Shown one piece after another: positions 42,743 through 52,202 of a DNA stretch of 64,000 nucleotides (positions are counted from its first letter, which is position 1; each line of letters starts with the position of its first letter). Source of the DNA: DYMC01 sp035406705 (GTDB lineage: Bacteria; Verrucomicrobiota; Lentisphaeria; Victivallales; GWF2-50-93); contig CAYRRM010000004.1 of assembly GCA_964426675.1 (NCBI GenBank), positions 1 to 64,000 on the forward strand. Direction: 5' to 3'. The translations under genes and the position numbers were made by a program. Under the pieces are notes generated by a model, which ran no database searches, was not told the origin of the DNA, and was given only the letters and a program-made list of their open reading frames with translations.

Positions 42743-44956
42743 TCATACGTTAAGAAATGTTCCGATGGTTGTGATTGTCTGCACTAAGTCACCACTTACG
42801 CCTGTAATATTTTCTCCCATCAACCAATTTGGAAAATCATTTTTTATTTTCTTTATATCCAAAAATTCGAGTTGGTCAAAGATATCAGATTGAATGAGCT
42901 CCATTACCGCGCTTTTCAGTGAATTTTGTTTTCTGAGAGCATATTCGCGGGATGGCCATGTGCGTTCCATCCATGACTCAAAATCCTTTTCTGCCAATAT
43001 CCTTCTTTTTGCTGTGTTAAAAATCTGACGAAATGTCCTTTCAAACATCCCTGCTGTTACCGGCATACCTGTGTTAGCACTTGGTATCGCAGCTAAAGCA
43101 GGAGAAAGAATTTGTAGTAACCTCTTTTCTATCTTTCCGTCAAAACGCTGTTCAACTGGAAGTGATAAATAGTGGTCAAATATTTCATTCGTAAATGAGG
43201 CTACTCTTGCCTCAACAAAACTCCTTATTGAGAGCACATTCGGAAAACTATAGTGCCGTGAAAGATGATGGAAGGTAATATACTCCCAAAGGTCAAATTT
43301 ATTATCAGTTAGTTCCTTGCCTCTTTTCAATATTTCCTCGACACTATTCCTTTGAAATTCGCGAAGATTTTGCCTGTGAGATTCTTTCACAAACTTCCAC
43401 AAGTCGGCATTCTTTATTCTATATGAAGCATTCGCTATGAAAAAAGCAGCTATGTCATCTGGAAGTTCAATCATACGGCAATAATTCAGATTTCTCCCAA
43501 AGGCTTTCATATTAACTCCTGGAATATACATACCCTGAAACATAAAGTCCATTCCGTAACCATTGAAACAAACATCAGCTTCTTTTATAACTGCATCTTC
43601 ATATCCGAGAAAAAGTGCGTGATCATAGTTGAACATTCCTCCGCAAATTTTTACTGCGGCATTTCTTATCATGCCATAGTGCTCTTTATTTAGGAGAAGA
43701 AATATGTGTTTTGCCCCCCTGCTTTCGGCAAGTTTTTTAGCGGTTTTCACTTCGCGGTTATCCGATAACCCCACGGTAAAACAGGTGGGTAGTTTTTCAT
43801 TGAAGGCTCCAAGGACGCAACGTGAATCCATCCCTCCGCTTAGAAAATGTCCAAAGTTCTCTTTATCCGCTGTTTTAACAGTCACAGAAAAACGTAGCAT
43901 TTCTGCCAATATCTGAGCATTGGATTCAAGAGGATTTTTGTTTTTCTTGTAATTTCTATTCCAATATCTTTCCAATCTGATATTCCATTTTTCTAAAGAA
44001 AGAACATGGGCATCCGGCATGAAATATGCGTCCTTTGCAAGAGTCTTAGTCCCAAGCAATCTCTGCAACCACAACATTTCGAAAAAGGCTTCCTGGTTAA
44101 GCTTCAGCATTCCATTATCCTTCATAAAAAGCCATAGAGAATGGAAATAAGGGCTGGCTGAAAATATTTTGCTTTCACTCGCCAGATGATAGTGAAGTTG
44201 AACAGAACACCATCTGTCATTGATAATCTTCAAGGACGAATCTCTCTTGTCAAAACGAACAGCAAGAAATTCTCCGTCGAGCATTTCAAGGACTATCCTT
44301 GGAGAAAATTCGTCTAAAAGAGCCTTTGCCGATTTTTCAGCATCAACCCGAATGTCGTCATATATAGGCGCCCCCAGGACAATAACAACAGCCTTTTCAT
44401 CTTCTACGACTGATGAGCATGGTTTATCCGGCCTGCACTTTGACAGGTATTCAACTACGATATTTTTTCTGTAGATAGAGCTACTGATTTCCCAGAAGTA
44501 GTTCCAGTGCTTGCCTTGGTCTTGTTGTGTGTCCCAGACAAGGAAACCTCCCTCTTCACGAATGAAATCCGGTTGCCGGCCCTTGGTCGTTATATTCCTT
44601 CCCAATCTCAGGCAGAAGGAGTCAATGTCCTGCTGAGCATCCAGATAACTTTCAATTTGTTTGACTGAAAAATGATCCATATAAATAAGGTCGTCAACCA
44701 TGAACCAAAAATATTCAACGTCAGATTCTCGAACTATTTTTCTTATATCTTCCAAAAAATTGTTTTGTCGTATAAATTTGCACTTAAAATTGTCAATTAT
44801 ATGTCGATAATCAATATCATCCTCCGTCTTATAAATTACGTTAATACATTCTTCCGGAAAATCTGAATAATAACGTAACGAAAGCAAAAGCGATTTAAGC
44901 TGCAATGTTCTATTTTTGGAAAAAATAATAGCTGTTGTCTTCAAGGTAAGATACAA
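42743..44956 (-). CDS. glycosyltransferase-like domain fused to asparagine-synthetase-like enzyme
   Basis: The 737-residue protein joins two units. Residues 1-180 resemble a short GT-A/GT2-like domain: TAIIFSKNRTLQLKSLLLSL at the start and a FMVDD acidic motif at 85-89. From about 185 the sequence becomes asparagine-synthetase-like, with a degenerate glutaminase remnant (DGEFLAVRFDKRD) and the ATP pyrophosphatase loop SGGMDS at 373-378. The N-terminal Cys of normal glutaminase domains is absent, so ammonia from glutamine is unlikely; a lactam synthase-like or ligase role is possible. It overlaps the VOC gene by 16 bases. The fusion could be real or a deletion product; length and frame are intact. 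Confidence 0.68.
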   Translation of the reverse strand: MYLTLKTTAIIFSKNRTLQLKSLLLSLRYYSDFPEECINVIYKTEDDIDYRHIIDNFKCKFIRQNNFLEDIRKIVRESDVEYFWFMVDDLIYMDHFSVKQIESYLDAQQDIDSFCLRLGRNITTKGRQPDFIREEGGFLVWDTQQDQGKHWNYFWEISSSIYRKNIVVEYLSKCRPDKPCSSVVEDEKAVVIVLGAPIYDDIRVDAEKSAKALLDEFSPRIVLEMLDGEFLAVRFDKRDSSLKIINDRWCSVQLHYHLASESKIFSASPYFHSLWLFMKDNGMLKLNQEAFFEMLWLQRLLGTKTLAKDAYFMPDAHVLSLEKWNIRLERYWNRNYKKNKNPLESNAQILAEMLRFSVTVKTADKENFGHFLSGGMDSRCVLGAFNEKLPTCFTVGLSDNREVKTAKKLAESRGAKHIFLLLNKEHYGMIRNAAVKICGGMFNYDHALFLGYEDAVIKEADVCFNGYGMDFMFQGMYIPGVNMKAFGRNLNYCRMIELPDDIAAFFIANASYRIKNADLWKFVKESHRQNLREFQRNSVEEILKRGKELTDNKFDLWEYITFHHLSRHYSFPNVLSIRSFVEARVASFTNEIFDHYLSLPVEQRFDGKIEKRLLQILSPALAAIPSANTGMPVTAGMFERTFRQIFNTAKRRILAEKDFESWMERTWPSREYALRKQNSLKSAVMELIQSDIFDQLEFLDIKKIKNDFPNWLMGENITGVSGDLVQTITTIGTFLNV

Positions 44957-45348
44957 TCCTTCCCGATCTTTTGCGAGCTTTGACTTGTGTATTCATGAAA
45001 TTCGATTTTTGTTCCGTCCGGGTCACTTGTCCAGGCTTGCCAGCTGTTATCTGCTCCCATTTTTTTATCTGTCACTTCGTATCCGCAATCGCGCAACCTC
45101 CGGATGGTCTCATCCACTGACTTTACTTCAAGGCAGATATGTTTTATTACGTTATCTTCATGCGATTTAGGAGTTCCTTGAAAAAATTCAAGATAGTTAC
45201 CTGGACAAATTTCGAGATACATACCAATTTTATTCCCATTTTTTATGAAGGTAAACCGTTCTTTGAGTCCCAAACAGTTACAGTAGAATTTTTTCGTTTT
45301 TTCCAAATCCGATGAACCTAAACAAACATGGGCAATTTTACTAATCAT
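44941..45348 (-). CDS. VOC (glyoxalase/bleomycin-resistance fold) protein
   Basis: The 135-residue protein has the paired beta-alpha-beta3 VOC layout: ISKIAHVCLGSSDLEKTKKFYCNCLGL at the start, then KHICLEVKSVDETIRRLRDCGYEV near 69-92 and the strand SDPDGTKIEFHEY near 107-119. Metal ligands expected at the first His (residue 7), Glu (about 54), second His (about 70) and Glu (about 116) are all present, so it may be an active metalloenzyme, such as a glyoxalase or epimerase. Placed in a glycan locus it may act on a sugar intermediate. The 3' end overlaps the fused asparagine-synthetase-like gene. Confidence 0.75.
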   Translation of the reverse strand: MISKIAHVCLGSSDLEKTKKFYCNCLGLKERFTFIKNGNKIGMYLEICPGNYLEFFQGTPKSHEDNVIKHICLEVKSVDETIRRLRDCGYEVTDKKMGADNSWQAWTSDPDGTKIEFHEYTSQSSQKIGKDCILP

Positions 45349-45398
45349 TTGTTGTCCTTTTGTTTATATGAATAAACAGAACCTATTCTGAAAATTCT

Positions 45399-47246
45399 CT
45401 ATCTGAACCCAAATTTTTCAATCCATATTCCGGTTGTGATTATTCTCCAAATGACAGGATCAAAATTTGCTTTACCGGCAAGATATTTTTCGAATTGTCC
45501 CTGAGCCAGCTTTCCATTTACAAAAGGCAGATCTGCGAATTTCGCAAGATTTTTTCGGAAAAAATCTCTTAAGCCACTTTTTGCCCATTGGGCCACAGGG
45601 CTTGAATACCCCTGCTTGTCTGTTCTTTTTGCGATTTTCGCTGGTATAACCTTTTCCGCAGCTTTACGAAGTATTTTTTTCGAATAGCCGTCTGAAATTT
45701 TCAGTTCCGAAGGCAATTTAAGGCAAAATTCAACCAATCTATAGTCCAGAAACGGAGTTCTCGCCTCACGAGAGTGTGCCATTGAATTGCGGTCAACATT
45801 GTGAAGGATATAGCGGAGTATCCTGAATCTGTTTCTATGAAGTGACCTGACATCACCTTCTTCTCTTCTTATTGCTATTTCCGGAATTGAACTTCCGACT
45901 AATTCAACGGCTTTAAGAAGAGGATTTGGCGGATATTTCACTGCTGATGGAAAATTCATTCTGAATAGTTTTCTGGCTATTATTTTTAACGGCTCATGAT
46001 GCTGTTTCTGAAAAGAAAAGAATTGTTTTAAGAATTTAATAGGAGAATTGTGTAATTGCTCATTCAGGGCAGCCCAATGAAAATCACCATAGCCACATGC
46101 GATTTCATCGCCGCCTTGTCCCTCGATGATGACTTTTCTGGAGTCGTTCTCCTGTTTTATCCGCTGATATAAGAGCCAATGCACTGTTGGTGAGCCGTGA
46201 AGGACAGGGATGTCGTTGTGCCAGATGACATTGGCGATGTTGTCCACAACATCCTGAGGTTTTGGGAAGTGTAGGCAGTATTCCGCCTTTGCGAAATTTA
46301 TCATTTCATCGATGAATTTCCGTTCGTCGATCTTTGAGTTTTCGTAGCATGAGGAGTAGGTCTTGAGTTTTTCATTTCGTTCTTCCGGTACCAGGTGTGC
46401 GAGTCCCACGAGGGTGGATGAGTCAAGTCCGCCGGAGAGAAGAAATCCGACGGGGACGTCGGACCTGAGCCTCAATCTCACTGAGTCCTGAAGGAGTCTG
46501 TTGAATTCAGAGACGGCGTCGTCGAAGGAAATGTTGAGCTTGTCGTCGAAGAATGGTGGTTCATACCATTTTGTGATTTTGATGTTATCTCCAGGCCTCC
46601 AGCTTTTCAGATCGATTTCGGCGCAATGTCCAGGCTCGATTTCGAGGATGTTTCTCCAGAGGGATTCATTGTCAAAGTTGAAGTCTCCTGAATTCAGGAA
46701 GTGGTAGAGTTTTGTCTTGTTGATTTCGGGGGTGAATCTTGGTGCGGAGAGGAATTGTTTTATTTCTGATGCCGCGCGGAATCCATGCCTTGTGTTCAGA
46801 TAGTAGAGAGGTTTGATTCCGAACCTATCCCTGGCCATGAAGATTGTTGAGTTTTTTTTGTCGTAGATGCAAAATGCGAACATGCCATTGAGTTTGTCAA
46901 GGCATTTAGCACCCCACTTCTCGTAGGAGGCAAGTATTACCTCTGTGTCTGATGAGGATTTGAATTGGAAACCATCTGGTTCGAGCTCCTTTCGCAGTTC
47001 CTTGTAGTTGTAAATCTCGCCGTTGAAGATGATCCAGATATTGCCGGAGGCGGTGGACATAGGTTGTCTTCCTGACTCCGATAGGTCTATGATGGATAGC
47101 CTACGATGTCCGATGGCGATTTTGAGCCCGTCTACATCGAAGTTTTCCACGCCGAATCCATCGGGTCCGCGGTGGGAGATGATCTCCAGCGCCGGATGGG
47201 CTTCATGGATTGTTTCATGTCCTATGTTGAGAAGTATGCCGCACAT
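45399..47246 (-). CDS. asnB: asparagine synthetase B-like amidotransferase (1)
   Basis: This 615-residue enzyme has the glutaminase domain with Cys2 (MCGILLNIG), SHRGPDGFG, FNGEIYNY, and the synthetase domain with the pyrophosphate loop LLSGGLDSSTL near 258-268. In O-antigen loci such proteins (WbpS type) convert sugar carboxylates to amides; ordinary asparagine synthesis is also possible. Base composition changes inside the gene: the 5' part (from about 46080 to 47246) is near 50% G+C, while the last third (45399 to about 46075) is AT-rich like the rest and carries two palindrome copies at 45535 and 45631. This suggests a recombination joint near codon 390. Confidence 0.85.
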   Translation of the reverse strand: MCGILLNIGHETIHEAHPALEIISHRGPDGFGVENFDVDGLKIAIGHRRLSIIDLSESGRQPMSTASGNIWIIFNGEIYNYKELRKELEPDGFQFKSSSDTEVILASYEKWGAKCLDKLNGMFAFCIYDKKNSTIFMARDRFGIKPLYYLNTRHGFRAASEIKQFLSAPRFTPEINKTKLYHFLNSGDFNFDNESLWRNILEIEPGHCAEIDLKSWRPGDNIKITKWYEPPFFDDKLNISFDDAVSEFNRLLQDSVRLRLRSDVPVGFLLSGGLDSSTLVGLAHLVPEERNEKLKTYSSCYENSKIDERKFIDEMINFAKAEYCLHFPKPQDVVDNIANVIWHNDIPVLHGSPTVHWLLYQRIKQENDSRKVIIEGQGGDEIACGYGDFHWAALNEQLHNSPIKFLKQFFSFQKQHHEPLKIIARKLFRMNFPSAVKYPPNPLLKAVELVGSSIPEIAIRREEGDVRSLHRNRFRILRYILHNVDRNSMAHSREARTPFLDYRLVEFCLKLPSELKISDGYSKKILRKAAEKVIPAKIAKRTDKQGYSSPVAQWAKSGLRDFFRKNLAKFADLPFVNGKLAQGQFEKYLAGKANFDPVIWRIITTGIWIEKFGFR

Positions 47247-50160
47247 GTTCCGTTTCTTGTCAGTTGTCGTTGTTTGAAGTTAGCCGCATGATTTGCTCAT
47301 GATATGTGTTGTCAATGACGTCGCATCCTGCCCTTGTTATGATTTTATCGGACTCGGTCTTCATGTTTTCCAGTGTGATTTTCTCCGCAAGCAGGATCTT
47401 TTCCGCGAATTCGTCGGGGTTGAGTTTAGAGAGGAATCCATTTTCTCCGTCGTTTATCAACATGTTTGTAACCTGAGGAATTGTGTTTGCCACGACTGGC
47501 GTTCCTGATGCGATTGATTCGAGGACAGGTGTTCCGAGTCCTTCGTTTATGCTCGGAAAAAGGTATATGTCGGTCATCCTGTAGTAATCTGCGATGTTTG
47601 AACAGAAACCGGCTTTCAGCTCGACCCTGTCGTCGAGCCCGAGTTCGGTGATGCGTGCTGCAATTTTATTGAAGAGAGTTCTGTCGTGCTCTGCCGCCGG
47701 GCCGTTTTCGACCAGTGGGCCTTTCATGAATAGTTTGAATCTGTCGGGGAGTCTTTTCATGACGTCCAGCAGAAAGATATGGTTCTTGCTTGTTCTGAAC
47801 TTGGCGACATATGCGGTGAGGGTGATGTTGTCTTCCTTGAATTTGGTGATTTGCCTTCTGATTTTAATCTTTTCATTTTTGTTGACCGGATAGAAAACCG
47901 TGTTGTCGACAGGGTTTGGCCGGCACCATATTTTTGAATCGGGGATTCCGTTCCTGAGGCAGACTTGGCGGAGCGACTCGGAAATGGCGACAAAGAGATA
48001 TTTTTCTGGAAGGCGATGGTTGAAGAAAATTTTGAATGGAGTCGGAACGTATTGAAATGGTGAGTTCATCTCGTTGCAGAGCTCTATGATCACCGGAATA
48101 TGGTGTTGTGCGCAGAACTTCCATGCGGCTGCGGCAACGTAGCATTTTCCAAAGATGTGGATGAGGTCGGGTTTTTCGGGAAGCTTGCATAGGAAGTCCC
48201 ATGCCCTGCTGTATTCCATCTGAAAATTTCTGATGATCTGGTAATGGCGGATGAGTCCGCCTGCGAGCTGTGGGTATGGTTTGCATGCTATTCTGTTGAC
48301 ATTGGCACCATCGTATTCATATGAGATGTTTTCGTTGAACTCGGTCGACCCCGCTATTACGTTGAAGGATATGTCTGTCGGGAATTTAGCGGAGAGTCTC
48401 CTGTATAGGTTGTGGGCGCGGAAACCGGAACCAGAGTATTCCGGCATGTATTTACTCGATACGAGCAGAATTTTTTTCATATTCCATGCCTGATATGCGT
48501 TTATGGCGTCATCTGTGATGATTGTCCTGACGATAAATTTTTCCAGCGTCCGGAGAAGAAAATCCTATGCCATAGCTCGATGTTGAGGTATGTCCACAGG
48601 AATGCGCTGTTCTTTTCCTTGTAGGAGCCTTCCTGATGCGCCTTGTAGATTTGAAAGAAGAGGTTTTGGTTTATGGAACCCTTAGATCTGAATTGTTCTG
48701 AATTCATTGTGTCGTCGAATAGGGATCGGTATGGTCCGTTTTTTGCGAACCAGTTTTCAATCGGGACCCCGAATCCTATTTTTTTCCTGTATATCTGGTC
48801 GTTGTCGATGTATTTTTCTGCAAGCTTTTTCAGAATGGCCTTCTGTTCTCCGTTGTTCAGGCGAACATGGTATGGGATTGAGTTTGCGTGTTCAAACATT
48901 TTCTGCGTGCAGAAAGGCACTCTGAATTCGAGTGATGCGGCCATTCCCATCCTGTCCGCCCGCCAGAGCCACTGTGGCAGGTCGCAGATCTCGTCCTGAA
49001 GCAGAATTTCCTTGAGCGTATCCCCACCGGCCAAATTGGCGATTTGGGATCTTGGAGTCATTTCTTGGAATCTGCCGTCGAGCAGTCTGTCTATCAGATC
49101 GGCTTTCGCATAGCTGAGTGCGAGCATGGCCGGTGGATATTTTGTAATGTTTATGAGGCTGCTTCCTTTTTTGAACGGCCAGATGGCGGCGAGGCTCCTC
49201 CTCAGCGTTGGATTTTTATGGATTAGGTTTCTTAACCACATTTTTCGGACCATTTCCGGTAGAAATTTATTGTATCCGAGAAATGATTCGTCTGCACCTT
49301 CCCCACTGAGGATTACGGTCACGAACTGCCTTGCCATTAGTGCCAGGTGTAATGTTGCGACGGAATTTGGATCGTTTAGCGGGTGTTCGTAATGCCAGAT
49401 CGCCATTTCGATGTTCTTGACGAATATGTCCTGGCTCATCCTGAAATCGTGGTGTTCCGTGTTGTATCTTGCCGAGACTCTCTTTTGAAATTCTGATTCG
49501 TCATATTCTGATTCGTCAAAGGATATGGAGAAGGAATGGATGCGTTTTCCGCTGATGCCCGAGGCCATGACGGTTATCAGGCTTGAGTCGACCCCTCCGC
49601 TCAGTTGGATCCCTAGTTCTACATCGCTTCGCAGGTGGATTGAAATGCTTTCGGAGAGGACTTCCTGTGTCTGTTCGCATGCCTCCTCAAAGGATATGTC
49701 GTTGTCCTCCTTGATGGTTTGCTCCAGCTTGAAGTATTGTGATCTTGTGATGATGTCGTTTTTCAAGGTCGCCATGTTCCCCGGAGGAAGACTTTTCACA
49801 TTTTTGAACATGGTCCTTTCGCCTGGGAGTGAGCGAAAGACCAAGTATTCATTGAAGGTTTCAGCCTCAGGCTCGAGGTTGGTGTATGGAAGGAGCGCCT
49901 TGATCTCGCTTGTAAGGATGATGAAGTATGAATCCTCCCAGATGAAGAGGGGCTTGATCCCGAGGTGGTCCCTTGCAAAAAAAACGTCCCCATCTCTTGT
50001 GTCGTATATGACAAATGCAAACATTCCGACGAACTTGTCGAGGCATCTCTCCTTCCATTCGACATATGCATTGAGCAGTACCTCGGTGTCGGAATTTGAA
50101 TTGAATGAGTGTCCCCGCGCCTTTAGTTCTTCGCGAATTTCGCGGTAATTGTATATCTCG
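46080..50160. other. ~4.1-kb block of higher G+C with edges inside two asnB genes
   Basis: Counting bases by line gives 33% G+C at 46021-46080, then 48, 48, 52, 38, 42, 62 and 57% over the next seven 60-base lines. At the far edge 50041-50160 is 47%, then 37% and 30%. The block thus starts inside asnB 1, spans a GT4 gene, and ends near codon 75 of asnB 2. Only one dispersed palindrome (50133) occurs, at its very edge. The simplest reading is DNA imported by recombination at homologous asnB sequences. Confidence 0.6.
47260..48480 (-). CDS. GT4 glycosyltransferase
   Basis: The 406-residue GT4 enzyme starts MKKILLVSSKYMPEYSGSGFRAHNLYRRL. The donor domain shows FVAISESLRQVCLRNGIPDS, CRPNPVDNTVFYPV, TAYVAKFRTSKNHIFLLDVMKRL and YRMTDIYLFPSINEGLGTPVLESIASGTPVVANT with the E-x7-E motif. 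Its C-terminal 240 residues are clearly related to the truncated chimera at 52199-52999. It lies wholly inside the higher-G+C block between the two asnB genes (13-20 base gaps), so the three genes probably travelled together. Confidence 0.83.
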   Translation of the reverse strand: MKKILLVSSKYMPEYSGSGFRAHNLYRRLSAKFPTDISFNVIAGSTEFNENISYEYDGANVNRIACKPYPQLAGGLIRHYQIIRNFQMEYSRAWDFLCKLPEKPDLIHIFGKCYVAAAAWKFCAQHHIPVIIELCNEMNSPFQYVPTPFKIFFNHRLPEKYLFVAISESLRQVCLRNGIPDSKIWCRPNPVDNTVFYPVNKNEKIKIRRQITKFKEDNITLTAYVAKFRTSKNHIFLLDVMKRLPDRFKLFMKGPLVENGPAAEHDRTLFNKIAARITELGLDDRVELKAGFCSNIADYYRMTDIYLFPSINEGLGTPVLESIASGTPVVANTIPQVTNMLINDGENGFLSKLNPDEFAEKILLAEKITLENMKTESDKIITRAGCDVIDNTYHEQIMRLTSNNDN

Positions 50161-50387
50161 CCATTGAAAACGATAATATATCGCCCATCGCTGCTAAACA
50201 TAGGTTGATTGGCGTTATCAGTAAGATCTATTATTTTCAAGCGACGAAATCCGAGTGATACTTTTTCTGAAAAGAAAAAACTTTCATCGTCAGGTCCTCT
50301 GTGAACGATCATTCCAGTCATTGTTCTAAGTTTATCTTCAGGGAAAGGGACGTCTTTTCTGGAAATTGTTGCTACAAAACCACACAT
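48501..50387 (-). CDS. asnB: asparagine synthetase B-like amidotransferase (2)
   Basis: The 628-residue enzyme has a complete glutaminase domain with Cys2 (MCGFVATIS), VHRGPDDES, NQPMFSSDGR and FNGEIYNY, and a synthetase domain with IQLSGGVDSSLITVM near 260-274. A conserved EGADESFLGY block follows. It is a second, non-identical copy relative to asnB 1, consistent with amidation of different glycan residues. The first ~75 codons (50160-50387) are AT-rich, the rest near 50% G+C, with a palindrome copy at 50133 at the transition. This marks the other edge of the compositional block. Confidence 0.85.
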   Translation of the reverse strand: MCGFVATISRKDVPFPEDKLRTMTGMIVHRGPDDESFFFSEKVSLGFRRLKIIDLTDNANQPMFSSDGRYIIVFNGEIYNYREIREELKARGHSFNSNSDTEVLLNAYVEWKERCLDKFVGMFAFVIYDTRDGDVFFARDHLGIKPLFIWEDSYFIILTSEIKALLPYTNLEPEAETFNEYLVFRSLPGERTMFKNVKSLPPGNMATLKNDIITRSQYFKLEQTIKEDNDISFEEACEQTQEVLSESISIHLRSDVELGIQLSGGVDSSLITVMASGISGKRIHSFSISFDESEYDESEFQKRVSARYNTEHHDFRMSQDIFVKNIEMAIWHYEHPLNDPNSVATLHLALMARQFVTVILSGEGADESFLGYNKFLPEMVRKMWLRNLIHKNPTLRRSLAAIWPFKKGSSLINITKYPPAMLALSYAKADLIDRLLDGRFQEMTPRSQIANLAGGDTLKEILLQDEICDLPQWLWRADRMGMAASLEFRVPFCTQKMFEHANSIPYHVRLNNGEQKAILKKLAEKYIDNDQIYRKKIGFGVPIENWFAKNGPYRSLFDDTMNSEQFRSKGSINQNLFFQIYKAHQEGSYKEKNSAFLWTYLNIELWHRIFFSGRWKNLSSGQSSQMTP

Positions 50388-50420
50388 AATAATAGAATTT
50401 TTAAATTATAGAATTAGTAT

Positions 50421-52202
50421 TCACAAACTTTGTCTGTCTACCATTTCTTTAAATCTGCCCGCTTTAGCAATGAGTTCGCTATAATTTCCCTCTTCAATTA
50501 TTCTGCCATTTTCCAAAACAAATATCTTATCGCAATTCTTAACAGTGGATAACCTGTGGGCTATGGCTATAATAGTCTTTTCTCCATGCGCTGCTGAAAG
50601 ATTGCTTTGAATAATCTGTTCTGTCTCGCTGTCAAGGGCACTTGTTGCTTCATCAAGCATTAATATTGGAGTATTTTTATAGATTTCTCTCGCTATCGAT
50701 ATGCGTTGTCTCTGTCCTCCAGATATGTTTATTCCGTTGTCTCCAAGCATAGTGTCGACACCGTCTTTCATTTTTTCTATGAAGCTATGAGCTGAAGCTT
50801 GTTTGATAGCCTTCCAGAGTCTATCTTCCTGAACTTCTTGCCCTGGTTCCCATAAAGTTATGTTATTTCTGACAGTATCATTGAATATTACAGGCTCTTG
50901 GGATACGTATGAAATACTGTTACGTAAATCATTCATATTTATTTTATCGTAGTCAATGCCTGATATTGAGATTGTTCCTGAGGATGGTTTCAGAAGTCCG
51001 TTTATTAGATTCATTAAAGTTGACTTTCCAGCTCCAGATTCTCCGACTATCCCAACAAAAGATTTTCCAGGAATACGCATGTTAATATTTGAAAGCACTG
51101 TTTTATCGGAATTTTTGTAATAAAAGCATACATCTTTTAATAATATGTCTCCGGAAAAATCGATATTCGATGATTCTTTGACTGGTTCAAGATTTTTTTC
51201 CAACCTTTTTGAAATATCATTGTATACGTCAATAGCCCCGGCACTTGAAAGGAATTTTTGATATGATGTCGGAATCGAAATTGCTTGTTGTGCCGAATGG
51301 TAGAGCAACCCCATTACAGCGCATGCCTCTATTATTGGCACCCCGTTGTAAATAACCTGCCAGTAAGTTATTGCGCATATTATTGCAACTGCGAATGGTG
51401 TTAACATATTTGGAGCAATACTTCCCCACACTGAAAGTTGAACCATTATCTTTGCCAATTTATCAGAAATACTATCTATGATACAATGAGTTCTCGGATA
51501 TTTAGAAGTAGATTTAAGATACTTATAATGTGTTAAGAGCTGCAGGACAAAGCTATTAAGCTGCCCTCGTATTAACACATCTTCCACTGAAAGTAATTTC
51601 AATTTATGGCTGACATACCTGATAACAATCCCCATTGGTAAAAATATAATTATGGCAATAATAGCTATCTGATGATTAACCATAATAGGCAATACAAGAT
51701 ATACCATCGCGAAAATCGAAGATGATATTACTGTAATAAAAGCCCTTAGAGATTGTATTACGACTCTAAGCTGTATTACTATAATATTGCCAAGTTCTCC
51801 TATATTGTATGACATCACTACTTGATAATCAGCAGAATAAAGCTGGTCTAATATTTTTCTTTGCATTTTCTTGTATAATTGGCCTATAAAATAGGATTTA
51901 TACCACTCACCTGTCATCAACGTAGCCCCTCTTATGGCAAAGAAAAATGCTGTAAGTGCGAGCCAAAGTGTTATTAATTTATTCGGATCTGCTCCTATTT
52001 TGGTATTTTTGAGCATTAACGATATGATTTTTTGAATTATATTTGAACTGTCTGCAGCTATTCCTTGGCTTACTGCAGTGAGCATTGATGCAGCAGCAAG
52101 CATTTCAGCAAAAGTTGCTATGATAGAAAATAAAAGGAGCAGAAAAATTCTACCTTCTGTCAGTTTTATTGAATTTATTAAATATCTGTAGAAAGATTTC
52201 AT
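50421..52202 (-). CDS. ABC transporter, fused membrane and ATPase domains (MsbA/PglK-like)
   Basis: The 593-residue half-transporter has six predicted membrane helices in residues 1-310 and an ATPase domain with Walker A GESGAGKST near 385, signature ISGGQRQR near 490 and Walker B ILMLDEATSALDSE near 510. The switch His lies in AIAHRLSTV. Such transporters flip lipid-linked oligosaccharides or lipid A across the inner membrane. Its position in the glycosyltransferase locus suggests flipping of the assembled glycan unit. It overlaps the truncated chimera upstream by four bases. A degenerate palindrome occurs at about 51709. Confidence 0.88.
   Translation of the reverse strand: MKSFYRYLINSIKLTEGRIFLLLLFSIIATFAEMLAAASMLTAVSQGIAADSSNIIQKIISLMLKNTKIGADPNKLITLWLALTAFFFAIRGATLMTGEWYKSYFIGQLYKKMQRKILDQLYSADYQVVMSYNIGELGNIIVIQLRVVIQSLRAFITVISSSIFAMVYLVLPIMVNHQIAIIAIIIFLPMGIVIRYVSHKLKLLSVEDVLIRGQLNSFVLQLLTHYKYLKSTSKYPRTHCIIDSISDKLAKIMVQLSVWGSIAPNMLTPFAVAIICAITYWQVIYNGVPIIEACAVMGLLYHSAQQAISIPTSYQKFLSSAGAIDVYNDISKRLEKNLEPVKESSNIDFSGDILLKDVCFYYKNSDKTVLSNINMRIPGKSFVGIVGESGAGKSTLMNLINGLLKPSSGTISISGIDYDKINMNDLRNSISYVSQEPVIFNDTVRNNITLWEPGQEVQEDRLWKAIKQASAHSFIEKMKDGVDTMLGDNGINISGGQRQRISIAREIYKNTPILMLDEATSALDSETEQIIQSNLSAAHGEKTIIAIAHRLSTVKNCDKIFVLENGRIIEEGNYSELIAKAGRFKEMVDRQSL

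Noticed and set aside
49525..50148. 207-codon plus-strand frame inside asnB 2
   Set aside because: It is antisense to conserved asnB codons in the higher-G+C block, where long shadow frames are expected.
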